Shown here piece after piece: positions 11,221 through 22,703 of a stretch of 64,000 bases of DNA. The stretch lies in assembly GCA_963082875.1 (NCBI GenBank), contig OY720097.1, positions 17,802,501 to 17,866,500 of the forward strand. The letters run 5' to 3'. This DNA is from Corella eumyota (Eukaryota; Chordata; Ascidiacea; Phlebobranchia; Corellidae). The notes under the pieces were generated by a model. That model was not told the origin of the DNA, ran no database searches, and saw only the letters and a program-made list of their open reading frames with translations. The position numbers and the translations under genes are program-made. Numbering within the stretch: the first letter of the stretch is position 1; each line of letters starts with the position of its first letter.

Positions 11221-12974
11221 ATGCCAACATTTACTTTAGCAGACCTTAATGATGAAAATGAATTATTGTGGTCCAATATTATACAACAGTACCAAAAAGA
11301 TTACCCGGGTGAATCTCAGAATGGAGAAAATTCTATCCCAGTAATTTATTAAAATATTATAGCCTATTTAAATACACAGATAGGAAATCTTTTTATATCA
11401 TTTAAAAACTAAAATTATTAATATTTAAAGGAAAGCATATACAAAATCGACATCGGCAGTGTGGTGAAAAACCCTATGTCTTATCACATAAATGTAAACT
11501 AAAATGTGTATTTATTTATATATTAAATGCATTAATATGTTTGTAACAAATTTGTAAATGTAATGTTTTTGCTGCATTAGTGGTCACATTTTATGGAGAG
11601 TTTTTGGAAAGTTTTGTTCAGGACAGAATTAGCTTTTGAGATGCAAATAAACCATTTTAGAAAGTACTTCAAAGCATTGCTTTGTGGATTAACTATTACT
11701 CCATTACAAAGAAGTACGATCAACTGATTTTTTGATTAGTTATCATTTCTTAACAACAAAAAACTGTTTTAATAATTACCTTTTTGTTGTTTTTACAGTT
11801 AAAATAGCAAAGCTTAAAAGAAATTCTAAATCCTTAATCGAACACTTTGGAGGTTTTACAAGAAAAGAATCTGGAATGTGTGATTTTGTTGTAGAGGTAA
11901 ACTTAAAAAATCTTGATAAAAATACTCAAGCATAATTTTTATATATAATAGAGAATTTTTTTTTCAGATTAAAAGACTGGCAGAAAATGCTTCTATACAA
12001 GGCAAATGGTAATTCGACTTATTTTGCAAACAATTATAATTATTTTTAATAAATGTATTGTAAAATTTAAATTTGTTATTTTAATATTCTTATTTAGTTG
12101 GTTTTCTTTTCATACAATGTCCCAAGAGCATGCTGAAAATATTTTGAAAAACCAAGATATAGGAACTTTTCTTATAAGATTGAGTGAAGAAGTTCCAGGT
12201 ATATATAATTCAAATTAAAGCAATCTATAATTGTTTTCTTGACTGATATTACACGATATAACTACCATTATTGCCCATTGTATATCAATTTTGCAAAATA
12301 AGCTTTTTTTATACAAAATTGAAAAAAGATATCATTACTTAACAATTATCTTTTACTGAAAAAAACCAGTAAGTAAAGATTTTTTTTTTTCAATTTTGTA
12401 CAAAAAAGCTTATTTTGTGTAATTTATATATATATATATTCAATAGATAATAATATCAATTAAACTTGTTTATGTGGGCGACATATACAATGGCATTGAA
12501 TGCAGATATAAATGCACTGTGCAAATAATGACTCATACTTTAAACCTATTGTTTCCTTATTTTTAGGAGCATTTTCTATTGCTGTTAAAATGCGAAATGA
12601 TGTAAATCATTATCGAGTTCTTGTAAGTAACAATATTTAAATTGTTAACTACAATTTATAATTGTTTTTTGAAGTTTAGTTTTTATTAGGCCTACAAATA
12701 AAATAAAATATATTATGTTGGTTAATAATAAATGAAAGATATTTAATTTAAGAGCAACCCCATTTCTTCAAGCACATCCCAGTACAATGCCCAGCTACAT
12801 ATACATTCAAATACTGACGCAAGATGTGATAAAAAGGGAATAAATTGTAGGCAACCGAACTTTCCCAATCTGGTTGAACTAGTCAACAGTCAGAATCATC
12901 TTTTAAGGGGAAAGTTGTTGCAAGCTTATCCTAACATTCCCACTCCAGAACACTGTGTTCATTTTCCTGATTGA
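11221..12974 (+). CDS. SH2-domain protein, family not recognised
   Basis: Seven exons (11221-11340, 11581-11713, 11799-11896, 11968-12008, 12098-12198, 12567-12622, 12753-12974) join in frame to 256 codons plus stop. The second half is an SH2 domain: WFSFHTMSQEHAENILKN, then GTFLIRLSEEVPGAFSIAVK with the phosphotyrosine-binding arginine in FLIR, then NHYRVL. The first 125 residues are helical and lysine-rich (IKIAKLKRNSKSLIEHFGGF) and match nothing I know. No kinase, SH3 or PH domain is seen, so it would act as an adaptor or be a diverged STAT- or SHD-like fragment. The ATG at 11221 is the first in frame, but an earlier exon cannot be excluded. Confidence 0.75.
12294..12417. repeat. Foldback (inverted-repeat) element in an SH2-gene intron
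   Basis: Arms of about 37 bp, CAAAATAAGCTTTTTT and on at 12294-12332 and its near-perfect reverse complement at 12379-12417, surround about 46 bp. The structure is that of a small foldback or MITE-like insertion, without coding content. Confidence 0.6.
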
Positions 12975-13553
12975 GATTTATAAAAGTGTTTTAGTTTTCA
13001 TATATTGCCCTTGAACAATTTTGTAGGTAGAGTTTTATGAATTTTACTTGCCGTTTTATGTTTTAAAGCTATAAATGTACAAAAATTGTTAAATCAAATT
13101 TTTTCCTATTTCCTTTTTTTTTTAATTCTAAGCCAAAATGACCTATTGCCAAATACAAAATTTTCTTGTAAAAATAATAAATGTATCACTATTTCAATAA
13201 TGTGCAATTTGTTTAATTAAATACCAAACTTACCAGCCATCAAATGTAATAATATCCATTTTGTCATCATGATATTTTAAAATGGTGTCAATAAAAACCA
13301 AAAACTATTTTTTATTTTTTCTTCACTTTTTATTTTTTTGTGTTTTTCAATCATTTGTGCTTTTGTTGTTTTACACATGGTGTGCTATTGTCATTTTTAT
13401 ATTTCATACAGTCTCATTTTTTCTTTTAAAATATTGACCATTCTTGCTATAAATTTTAAATCACTTGTGTATTGCATTTGTTGTATTTTATCCATGACTT
13501 TTCAATTTCTGTAGATATTCTAGGTTTTTTAGCATTAACAGTTTTTAAAAAAA
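12975..13553. other. Intergenic, SH2 gene to NUP37
   Basis: AT-rich 3' flank of the SH2 gene and 5' flank of NUP37. No coding or RNA gene signal was seen. Confidence 0.4.
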
Positions 13554-15418
13554 ATGAAAGTTGAAAAAGATTTAAATTCATTTGAAACTTCCGGATTTCT
13601 GTGCAATGTTGAATTTTGTCCTTTCGAAACTGCATCCAATTTGTTGGCTTACTCAAATACAGACGGTTTACATATTTGTTCGGTGAAATTTGCTGATGGT
13701 CCGGCCACCTCGAGTCAAAAATTTTTGACATCCCATGAAAATCTTATCTCATTTACACAAAACGGTAAAAATGTTTTAAACTATTCAAAAAAAAAAAAAT
13801 TTTTTTTTCTTGTGCTTTATATTAATTTTAAAAAACCATCGTATCTAAAAAGTTTTTATAAATGTTTGTTGTTAGAAATTAGAACAATATCATGGAGTCC
13901 TGAAAGTACAATGCAATATTTACCAAGATGTGCAAAAATAGCAGCGGGGTTACAAAATGGGAAAATCTTTATTTTTACAACTGACTTTAAAGAAGAAAAA
14001 AATGTTATGGTCAGTTCTGTATTAGTTGATGTTTAAGCATACTTAAATATACACCTAATCATATTAAGCTCAATACTATTTTTTCAATGATAATACCTAC
14101 ACCACCAATTTCTAAGTTAAATTGTAAATTTTATTTAAAAAAAGAAATTAATCTTATTTTTTTAACTATGCTTATTTTAAACTACCATTTTGGTTAAGAT
14201 ATTGGATGGCCATAAGAGATGTGTGAATGACTTACAATTTGATCCCAATGATGGATTAAAATTAGCTTCAACCAGTGATGATCATAGTTGTAGAATATGG
14301 GATGTAGAGAGTGGCGAAATGATTTTTGTGATCAATCTTCTGTATTCTGGAGTCTCTGTTAATTGGAACATATTGGACCCAGGTATAGAATATGTTGTTT
14401 TTATCCCAATACAGTATATGGCTATTTAATTATGGAATGGGTTAGTTAGAAATCATACTAATTATGTTAAAATTAAGATGTTGCGTTTTTTGTTTACGCA
14501 AATTCTGCATCCAATTTTTTAAGATAATTATTTACATTTAAAGAAATTGATAATTTTAATTTTTTCAAAATGTGCAATGCAGGCAAGTTAATGGTATCGG
14601 AGCAAAGTGGTCGAATTCGATTCTACGATGTGAACAATGACACAAACAACTCTATTCAACCTTTTCTATGCTTGGAATGTAATCGTGGAACCTTAACTTC
14701 AGCAGATTGGTGTTCATTAAATGCCTTAAAAGTAGGAGCAACTGTGGGAAATGAATATGTTCTATGGGACACATCAAAATATGGGTTTGTAATACATTCT
14801 TTGTTTTTTTGTTGTTGTTTGGGACTATGTCTATGCACATATATATTGCACAACATTGTGAAATGCATCTATTTGAAATTTTTTTGCTACCGTCACGTAG
14901 ACTAGGCTACCCGTTTATTTACATGTTTATTTTACATTTGGAATTGCTTGACATTATTTAGATATTTGTTTACATCATTTAGATATTTATTTACATTATT
15001 TATAGACTGTTAATGATAACTTAAGTGTAAGTTTTTTGCTACTTAAGTTATATCTTGCTACTTTTACATGTTTTGTTATTTATATTACTTAGGCTTTCTG
15101 CTGAGACTAAACAAGCACATTCAGATGGTTGTACCACTTTTAAATGGTCAAAATTTCATGAAGATATTTTTCTTACTCAGGGTAGACCTAAATTCACTCT
15201 TAAAGTTCATAATTTGGGCTACAGAAAGGTAATTATAACACAGTTTATTTTTATTTTAACAAAAAAAATATAAATTTATAATTTTTGTTTTTATTAAGCT
15301 TTTACTTCAAGAAACCAATAATGTTGGTAGTGGGGTAAGTTGGCATCAGAGTTTGCCAATTTGTGCTTGTGCCAGCAATAATTCAATTAAATTTCATGTG
15401 TTGGATAACTCTGTATAA
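13554..15418 (+). CDS. NUP37: Nucleoporin Nup37 (WD40)
   Basis: Six exons (13554-13764, 13876-14009, 14199-14382, 14583-14784, 15093-15228, 15299-15418) give 328 residues against 326 in human. Diagnostic blocks are VEFCPFETASNLLAYS, ISWSPES, ILDGHKRCVNDLQFDP, LASTSDDHSCRIWDVESG, KLMVSEQSGRIRFYDV, LKVGATVGNEYVLWDTSKYG and a final GSGVSWHQSLPICACASN. These correspond in order to the seven-bladed propeller of Nup37, a peripheral member of the Nup107-160 Y-complex that scaffolds the nuclear pore and goes to kinetochores in mitosis. An AATAAA signal lies about 120 bp past the stop. Confidence 0.95.
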
Positions 15419-16089
15419 TATAGTAAGTTACTTGTTTTTATATAATACTAAAAGCGTTCCAGTAAAAAATTCAAATATTAAAAAATTAATTTTTTATTAT
15501 TTTTTTTGATCACCACTCATTTACATTCTTGTTAAAATTAATAAAGTATAATTTCACTGCCAAATTTTTTATTAACTTTTATTTTTTCAACTTTAAATAA
15601 AAATCCGCTGTTTAAATATCGCATTGTATTGCATAAAAACAAGAAAATGTTTAATTTTTTAGGCGTGTAAGTATTAGAACAAAAGGTAGTTTTTACATAG
15701 AAAGTCTTACATTCAAAAAATGTTAAAAACGTTACGATTTATTAAATTAAATAAGCATAGAAATAATGGCACACAACAAGAATAAAAAAATTTTTGTCCT
15801 TTATCTATATATAGGCAACAAATATAAATATACAAAAGATTACTTTGAAAAAATGTAACATTAAGATGTAAAATTAAAATAAAAAACAGTTCGTCAATTT
15901 TTTATACGAAAGGCATAAGTCAAAGTACGTTTGAAATTGTATGAAAAATAATTTCCAATTTTATCACATCGAAATTTAACCATGCTTTGCGACTAAAAAA
16001 AATTCGAACTATTAATTTTATTCTTACGTTATGAATCCTTGTTAGGTTCATTTATTTTGAGACAATTTAATAAGGTATAAAAAAATGGT
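15419..16089. other. Convergent intergenic region, NUP37 and GPCR 3' ends
   Basis: Contains the 3' untranslated regions of two converging genes, with an AATAAA for NUP37 at about 15540. Nothing else was seen. Confidence 0.45.
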
Positions 16090-18526
16090 TTAATAATTCC
16101 ATGTCATTTTTTGTTCTGTATTAAATGGAAGAGATATTGTAACCGTGTCCTTTGCCACTACATCCCCGTTTGATAACCTTACTGACCCCGCCATAGATTT
16201 GGGTCGTCTTTTTAACCGACTTTCGTGTTTCGGTCGGTTGTGCCTATGCGAATTACGCCGTTTTTTTGCCTCGGTAGGTTTATTTTTGTGTAAATCCCGA
16301 CGTAAGGCCACGTTCGTAGAATGAGTCCGTGTAAGACGAGGTCCTGTTTTGACGTCACTAATAAACACTCGATCCTCGCCGCTAGAGTCGCTTGCGGGCG
16401 ATCCATCGATACGAGATGCCCGCGTTTTTACAGATATCGATGTTGACTTTCGTTCTAGGTCTGAACGCCTTCGAATACTCGGTTGTGATGCGATGGAGGT
16501 AACTATGCTATTGTTTCTTTTTAGTCCTATTTCTGAAGCATATAAAGTTGATGGGCAACGCAACGAAGTTCCTCGCTTCGATTTGTGGAAAATTCTCCGC
16601 CAAAAAGCATACGCAAGATACCTTAGAAATAGCAAAATAATTTAAAATAAATTTAAGGTCGAGAGTCACCTGATTATAGCAAAACTAATGGATATTCGTG
16701 ATCACCAAGCAAAAAATTTTAAGCAAAACTAAAATATACACCACAAAATTATGTTTTTTACTTACTTAAAAGTTCTCCACATACGTGGTAGCCTCAGCGA
16801 ATAAATAATCGGGTTCACTAAGGGGTGAATCACAGCCGATGTCAAGCAGTAATCAAACCACTTAATCAACGTAGGTTGTCCCCATGCTATATCATAGATA
16901 AAAAGAGTTGTAACAGGAAGCCAGCAAACGAAAAACACAGTCATAACAATGACTAAGGTTTTAGCAAGTTGAATTTCACGTCGTCTGTGTATCATTACAA
17001 AAGGGCCTCTGCTTATTGCTGGTCCGACTACGCTTCCCTTGCGACTTCTAACTCCAGCGCGCCCTCTGACGGCGATAAATAATGCGGAGTATAGGATAAT
17101 CATAATAAGTAGGCTTGTGTAGAAGTACGATACTCCGAATATTAGGTATGACTTTGTAAATGGCGTAAACGATTGTGAACAATATTCGGTAGCACATTTA
17201 CACATTGAATCAGAAGGACATTCACACAGTCCACCTGCACATGACCATCCAAGTAATGGCGCTAGCAGAAATACACAAATCGCTATTATCCACGTTAGGG
17301 CCATCAAAAACCCAGCATTTCTTCGTGTGAAAATCCTGTTATAACGACATTCATCGTGGATTTTCAGATACCTGTAATACATTTATTGGTTATTTTCTTA
17401 TAACGTTACCTAGAAATTTAAATTTTAATGTAAACAATTTTTAAAATGGAGTCATGACAAAGCGGATATTACATACGATATCCTCTCTAGGTGACGTTAT
17501 TTTCAAATCACTCATGACCTATTACAAGTGAACTAAGTTTAAAATTACGTTAACTATGCATTTATTACATTCTTTAATGTGTTATTACGTAAGTTTAAAC
17601 TGGTTTTGACACTTTGTGTAAACAACAGTTGTAGCCTAAAAGTGCATGGCCTTTTTCAATAGTAAAATTTGTGTTATAATGCGAATTATTGGAAAAGTAT
17701 TGACCCCTTTAGTGAATAGCCTAAAGTTCCATAAACTTTTATACCTATCTCCTGCTATCAGAATAAGGTTATTGACCGAAGCACTAAAGCTAACCACACA
17801 TATTCCCTTTAATGCAATTCTCTCCCAAACACCATCTTGTACAGGAAGGAAAATCGCCAATAACACAGTTGCACCTGTCAGTAGGTCTGCCGTTGCCAGA
17901 CAACTAATAAACAGGAAAGTCGGTGTTCTGTAATAATAAAATAATTGAACCATGGTGAACAATTTTTAAAACTATATAAAAAGTGTCTATTTATCACTTT
18001 AAAAAAAGTGTCTATTTATCACTTTATGAGATAAAACTTATATAGAGTTACTGTTTAAGTTATGGTGCAAACTCATCAAAGATATTTTACATTCGTCAAG
18101 TTGTAATTTATTTTTTTTAAATACAATTGTTTTAAAATTCCATAAGCAATATTGCCACATTAAAAAAATACAATTGTTTTAAAATTAAATAAGCAATATT
18201 GCCACATACCTAAATGCCGTTGGCCCAATAAAAATGACTAGCAGCACGCAAAGGTTAACAAACATTGCAAAAATGGACACAAAAGCTGTAGCTATTTCAA
18301 GCGGAGTTGTAACTCTCATGCCCACTTCTTCGACTGATATATTACTGAACATCGTTGTAACTTCTTCATTTACAACAACACCCTTTTGTGAGAACGACAA
18401 TTGAGTTTTATTTTAGCAACAACTTTTATTAAAATATTTAATTTCTTAAAAACCAAGTTTACTTACATTGATTCGCCCGACAACATCAAAGTAACTTGAT
18501 GCCGTTAGATTTTCGACAATATCCAT
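16090..18526 (-). CDS. Class A (rhodopsin-like) G protein-coupled receptor, orphan
   Basis: Five exons (18526-18467, 18382-18210, 17927-17745, 17371-16766, 16621-16090) join to 517 residues. Exon 1 encodes an N-terminal glycosylation site (NLT). TM1 contains FVNLCVLLVIF, TM2 is SCLATADLLTG, TM3 ends in GDRYLKI (a DRY motif split across an exon junction), TM4 holds the W of MALTWIIAI, TM6 has FFVCWLP and TM7 has NPIIYSL. The second extracellular loop has six cysteines in 21 residues (C-AGGL-C-E-C-PSDSM-C-K-C-ATEY-C), which is unusual. Helix 8 reads WRTFKYLAYAFWRR, then follows a tail of about 165 residues that is basic and serine-rich. The overall look is nearest to the adenosine/EDG/melanocortin/cannabinoid group, but I cannot assign a ligand. 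Confidence 0.88.
18121..18207. repeat. 40-bp tandem duplication beside a GPCR splice donor
   Basis: ATACAATTGTTTTAAAATTC and the following 20 bases at 18121-18160 are repeated with three changes at 18168-18207 (period 47). The second copy abuts the exon-2 donor at 18209. A shorter 20-bp tandem repeat lies at 17981-18025 in the same intron. Confidence 0.7.
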
Positions 18527-19867
18527 AATTATTTCTTAGCTATATCCAATAAAAATTTAATCATATTACAACGAAGTGTCTTTTAAAAACCATTCCTATA
18601 AGTGCTTAAATAGTAACAATTATAAAATAAACTTAACAAAGAAGCTTTTAAATATATATTTATTGTATTGTAATACATCCTTAGAGCTAATACTGGCTAT
18701 ATAGTTTATGTTTGGCAGCCTAAATATGTTTCCTACTAAGCCTATACCAAAAATGCGATAGAGAACGTTGGTCTCTTCCTGTTGTAACGGGATCCTTTAT
18801 ATTCTGGTCACGTCACTGGCTTATTTATCATATGGCCTTAATTTAAATATTTACCTTAAATCTTTACCTTTTATATCTTGTGTTGTACCTTATGAGTTAT
18901 ATAATTAGGAAACGACATGGTCTATACTGTCTATAACTGTTCGATCAGTCGAATAGGCTTCCGTTATTTGCTTTAAGCTGGTGTTTAGCTCTTAATTGTA
19001 TGTAAACTATGGACATAAATCATACGCCGATTGTTTTAGTTTCAGTAGTGAATTTATGTTGTACATGACACATTAGGCCCGCAGTTGATGTATGGTTTAA
19101 TAGCATGACTACAATAAAGCATTGTCTACAGCTTTTTCAAAAACATTTTTTCCAAACTATTACATTGTCTATCATTTTTTAGGCTTTAAATCTTTAAAAA
19201 TAACAAACTATAAAAGCCAAAAATGACTCGTTTTGCAGAAACTATCCTAAATACAATTGGTAATCGCGTTTTTCTACAATATAATTTTTGAATACTATTA
19301 GCAAGCAGGGCATACGGTAAAACATGTGGTTATTTGATTGACACATAAGAACGTTATTAAATCCTGATAATAAACAGGCCTACTAATACAAAACGGATTT
19401 GCAACAAAAAAAATATTTTTAATTTTAAATGGCCTGCTAAATAATTCTAACCTTAACCTATAAAATTGTGTTTTTGTTACATCTACTGTAAAATTTTATA
19501 ACGTATTATTTTAAGCAAACAAAAAATAAAATATTATGTTTCGTCGAGAATAAAAATAAATTATAAATGGTCGTTTAAATGAATTTAAATTTAAAAAAAG
19601 ATCATTTAGGTGAAAGATCATTTAGGTTTTTACCAAATTTAAGTGTATTTTTTATTCAAATAAAAAACTAAACACATGAGGTAAACAGAAAGATAATTAA
19701 CGAAATAAGACATGAAACAAGGAAATATATATATAAAAAGTGTTATTTAATTGCAAAGCGTTGAAAATGTGGAATATAAAATTTGTAATTCAATACCACA
19801 AAACTGCAAGTAAATAAAGGGCACAATGATGTCACTGTGTTTTATGTGAAACAACCTTGAACTAAAT
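18527..19867. other. Intergenic, GPCR 5' side
   Basis: AT-rich; includes the GPCR promoter region. No coding or RNA gene is supported. A 16-bp direct repeat (AAAGATCATTTAGGT) occurs twice near 19600-19630. Confidence 0.4.
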
Positions 19868-20590
19868 TTATTTTATATTAGTTGCTTCTTGGTAAGTTGG
19901 AGGGGGGAGCTCTTGACCACTCGCAGGGTCCGTATCAATATTTACGCTGGTAAATGCTACGTCTTGTGAAGCAATCGGCGCCGAGGGTTCAGTTTGGGGT
20001 GCCGCTGGAGGTACAAAAACAGTTGTATATGGTGGCTGCATCGTACCAGTGTTACTAACGAAAACTGCTGTCTGTGGAGTATTGGTTGCAAACATTGAGT
20101 TATAAGTTGGAACTGATGAAGTGTCGGCTTGTTGTCTTGTTATTGTTTCAAGTGGATACCCTTGGGCGTTTGTTGTTGGACCTGACGTGACGACTGTAGC
20201 GGTAACATTATTCGGATGAGTGTTTGTAGCTAAAGCTCGTTGATTATTCCTGATTTTAATGGATGCAAAGAAAAGAATAAATCCCATAACAGTCAAAGCA
20301 ATTCCTGGATATAAAATGGTGAATTGGGATATAGCTTGACTAACCACAATCAGTGCGATTCCAGCTACAAAAATAAAAAACGCAACTACCCCGAAACATG
20401 TCGCTCCGTTTTGATTTGTTGGTCCAGTTCGAATTACTGTGGTTCCCGTGGTACCGCTGGTATGATGATGGTGCCGAATATGGTTCACCCTTCTTCTTCT
20501 TCTATTATGGTGATTCGGACGAGCATGTCCTGCTCTCCTGCGTCCCCCTGCTCGTCTTCCCCTCCCTCCACGTCTTTCCCCAGCCCCCAT
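19868..20590 (-). CDS. Intronless two-pass membrane protein with PSAP and PPxY motifs
   Basis: A single uninterrupted 240-codon frame. Residues 1-45 are extremely basic (GRGRRAGGRRRAGHARPNHH, then RRRRR and HHHH). Two hydrophobic spans follow, about residues 64-86 (FGVVAFFIFVAGIALIVV) and 91-112 (ILYPGIALTVMGFILFFASI). The remaining 125 residues are Thr/Pro/Gln-rich and disordered in character, holding PSAP, QPPY and the terminal PPPTYQEA. PPxY binds WW domains of NEDD4-family ligases and P(S/T)AP binds TSG101, so a trafficking adaptor similar in logic to WBP1, VOPP1 or NDFIP is plausible. I do not recognise an orthologue. The strong codon regularity against AT-rich flanks supports a real gene. 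Confidence 0.8.
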   Translation of the reverse strand: MGAGERRGGRGRRAGGRRRAGHARPNHHNRRRRRVNHIRHHHHTSGTTGTTVIRTGPTNQNGATCFGVVAFFIFVAGIALIVVSQAISQFTILYPGIALTVMGFILFFASIKIRNNQRALATNTHPNNVTATVVTSGPTTNAQGYPLETITRQQADTSSVPTYNSMFATNTPQTAVFVSNTGTMQPPYTTVFVPPAAPQTEPSAPIASQDVAFTSVNIDTDPASGQELPPPTYQEATNIK

Positions 20591-22703
20591 ACCTCGTTAT
20601 TTTTTGCAAATTTTAAAATTCCAGATTTTAGCTATTTATTATTATGACATCATAATGTTAAATACGTTACACCCTGCTTTACAAAAAGATAAAATATTAT
20701 ATTTAAAATGTATAAACATATAAAAAATTTAAATTTAAGTAGCAGAAAAAATAACATAAGGACAAATTTTAATGGGTTTTTTATTGTTTTATTCCATGAT
20801 GTTAAGTTGTTAAGCCAATGATTTAAACTCGTTGTATAATTTCCATGCACTGTATTCAGTAAAACGAAGTGCGTTGTTATTTCCTGTTTGCGCACAGCTT
20901 ACTTACAAAGCACGATTATTATATTATATACTCGATTTTAAATCCATTATTCTGTCCATAAAAGCTTTTTACAGTCTATGTTTTATGCGTAAAGTCATTA
21001 TTCTGTTATACAAACAACATACTAAACAGCTAACTAAGACTTTGGTGGTTACATGAAAATTTTGCGATATCTTAAAGTTGAATAACTCATATAGTAAGAA
21101 CGGTAATTGTCTATTTCTAAGAAATAGTAATTCGTTTAAGTCTAAAAATTAACCTTTAAAGATACTAAGTTTTGGTAAGCGCTGGCAAAATAGTACATTA
21201 CTATTATTTCGTTGTTTTGTTTGGCCACTCAACCCAGTCATATACATCACGCATCATTAAGCAGGAAGTAGCGTTTTGTTTTACTGTGGTAGAAAAGTGC
21301 TGATATTTTTAAAGAAATAAAATTTCGATTAATTTTTACATGGTCATAAACTTATAAATTTAAATTTGGCTTTAGGCATATTGTACCACATAATATAAAA
21401 AGTAACGAAACCAGTCTAAGTTTTTTATATAATAACAAATTTGGTCAAATATTACAATTTACTAAAAAATATTAATATTTTAATCAATTTTTAATTTTAA
21501 TAAAACAAGTTAAGTGAATTTTTGTGGAACTAAATAACAATTTTGCAATATTTTACTAATTTATATTAATTTTTTTAAGCCGGTAGTTGGCGCTGCCGAG
21601 GTGTTTTAGCGATAAAGTAAAAAGCAAAATTTATTAGTCTCAAATAAACTTGTTCATGTGAGTTACAGACTTTAGTTTAAAGTATTTTTTTTTACTATTT
21701 ATAATATTATTTTTCTTAAACTTATTCTGAAACAATATAAGTAATTATTTGTTAAAGTTATTAAGTAAATTTAACAAACTTTAAGTTTGCAATGCGCGGG
21801 CATCTATTGAGCCGTATGTGATAGTTTTTATGTAAAAGTAACTTCTATTTCACCCTCAAATGACTTTGTTTAAGTTTAGCTTAGTAACACGTACGTGAAT
21901 AGGTAAATATTGTTCAATAAATATTGTATATTTCAAAGTAATCAAGTGTTATTGTTCCGTAGTACTATTTTTACTCAAGCTTACGACCAGTTATGTAAAT
22001 ATTTACTATTGACAAAGTGACTTACGTTTTTTTGTTTTGTGAATGAGTCTAGAAGCTACGTGCAGTGAATATAAAGTGAGTGGCGACAATTGTTTAAAAA
22101 ATCGTTATTTCACTCTTAGGTAGTTAGTTACGTATTCCAGGAAGCAGGAAGCTCTTATGGTGATTGGCAGTTTTCTACCTTTTATAACTTTCTGTAGCCT
22201 TAAAATATAGCGTACTTTTTATTATTTAATAAACATACTAGCCAGGTTTTTAATTCTAAAGCAGTTTTAGTTTAAATTTTAATATTATTTTTTAGTTAAG
22301 TTTAAAAAAAATTCCTGGTACATTCTTAATATGAGAGAACGTAAAACGTAAGAAAAAGGAGAGAAGGCATGTCTACTATGTCATTTCTGATTGGCCAATA
22401 CGACACGCCCTCTGTGACGTATTTTTCAAGGAAAATATATAGTAGATTACAGTCTGCGAGTTCGGTATGTTTGCTAGTTTCGCTAATATTGAGTGGAAGT
22501 TCAGGGAATTTGGAAAATAACCTAATATATTTCAGCTTTTTCAAGGTTAATATATAACTATATGTTTGTATTACAACGGCGGAGTATAAATTTGAATTTT
22601 AACGAGGATATTTTTGTTTGTTTAGACAAATAAAGTTTTAGACCAATCTAAGATTGTGTAACGTTTTTTAAGTTTTTTTTTACTCCTCTTACCTAAATAA
22701 AAT
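20591..22703. other. Divergent intergenic region upstream of hexokinase
   Basis: Lies between the start codons of the membrane-protein gene (minus) and hexokinase (plus). It holds the promoters of both; see the element at 22385-22445. Short open frames here are in AT-rich sequence and are not credible genes. Confidence 0.45.
22385..22445 (+). promoter_or_regulatory. Candidate hexokinase core promoter
   Basis: ATTGGCCAAT (22390-22399, a double CCAAT box), a CRE half-site TGACGTA (22415-22421) and a TATA-like AATATATA (about 22434) are ordered as in a TATA promoter. They lie about 260 bp before the ATG. The transcript would include a 5' untranslated leader from about 22465. Confidence 0.45.

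Noticed and set aside
20324-20647. Plus-strand frame opposite the PSAP/PPxY membrane protein
   Set aside because: A shadow of the minus-strand gene; its Ser/Pro-rich text mirrors the Arg/Gly codons.
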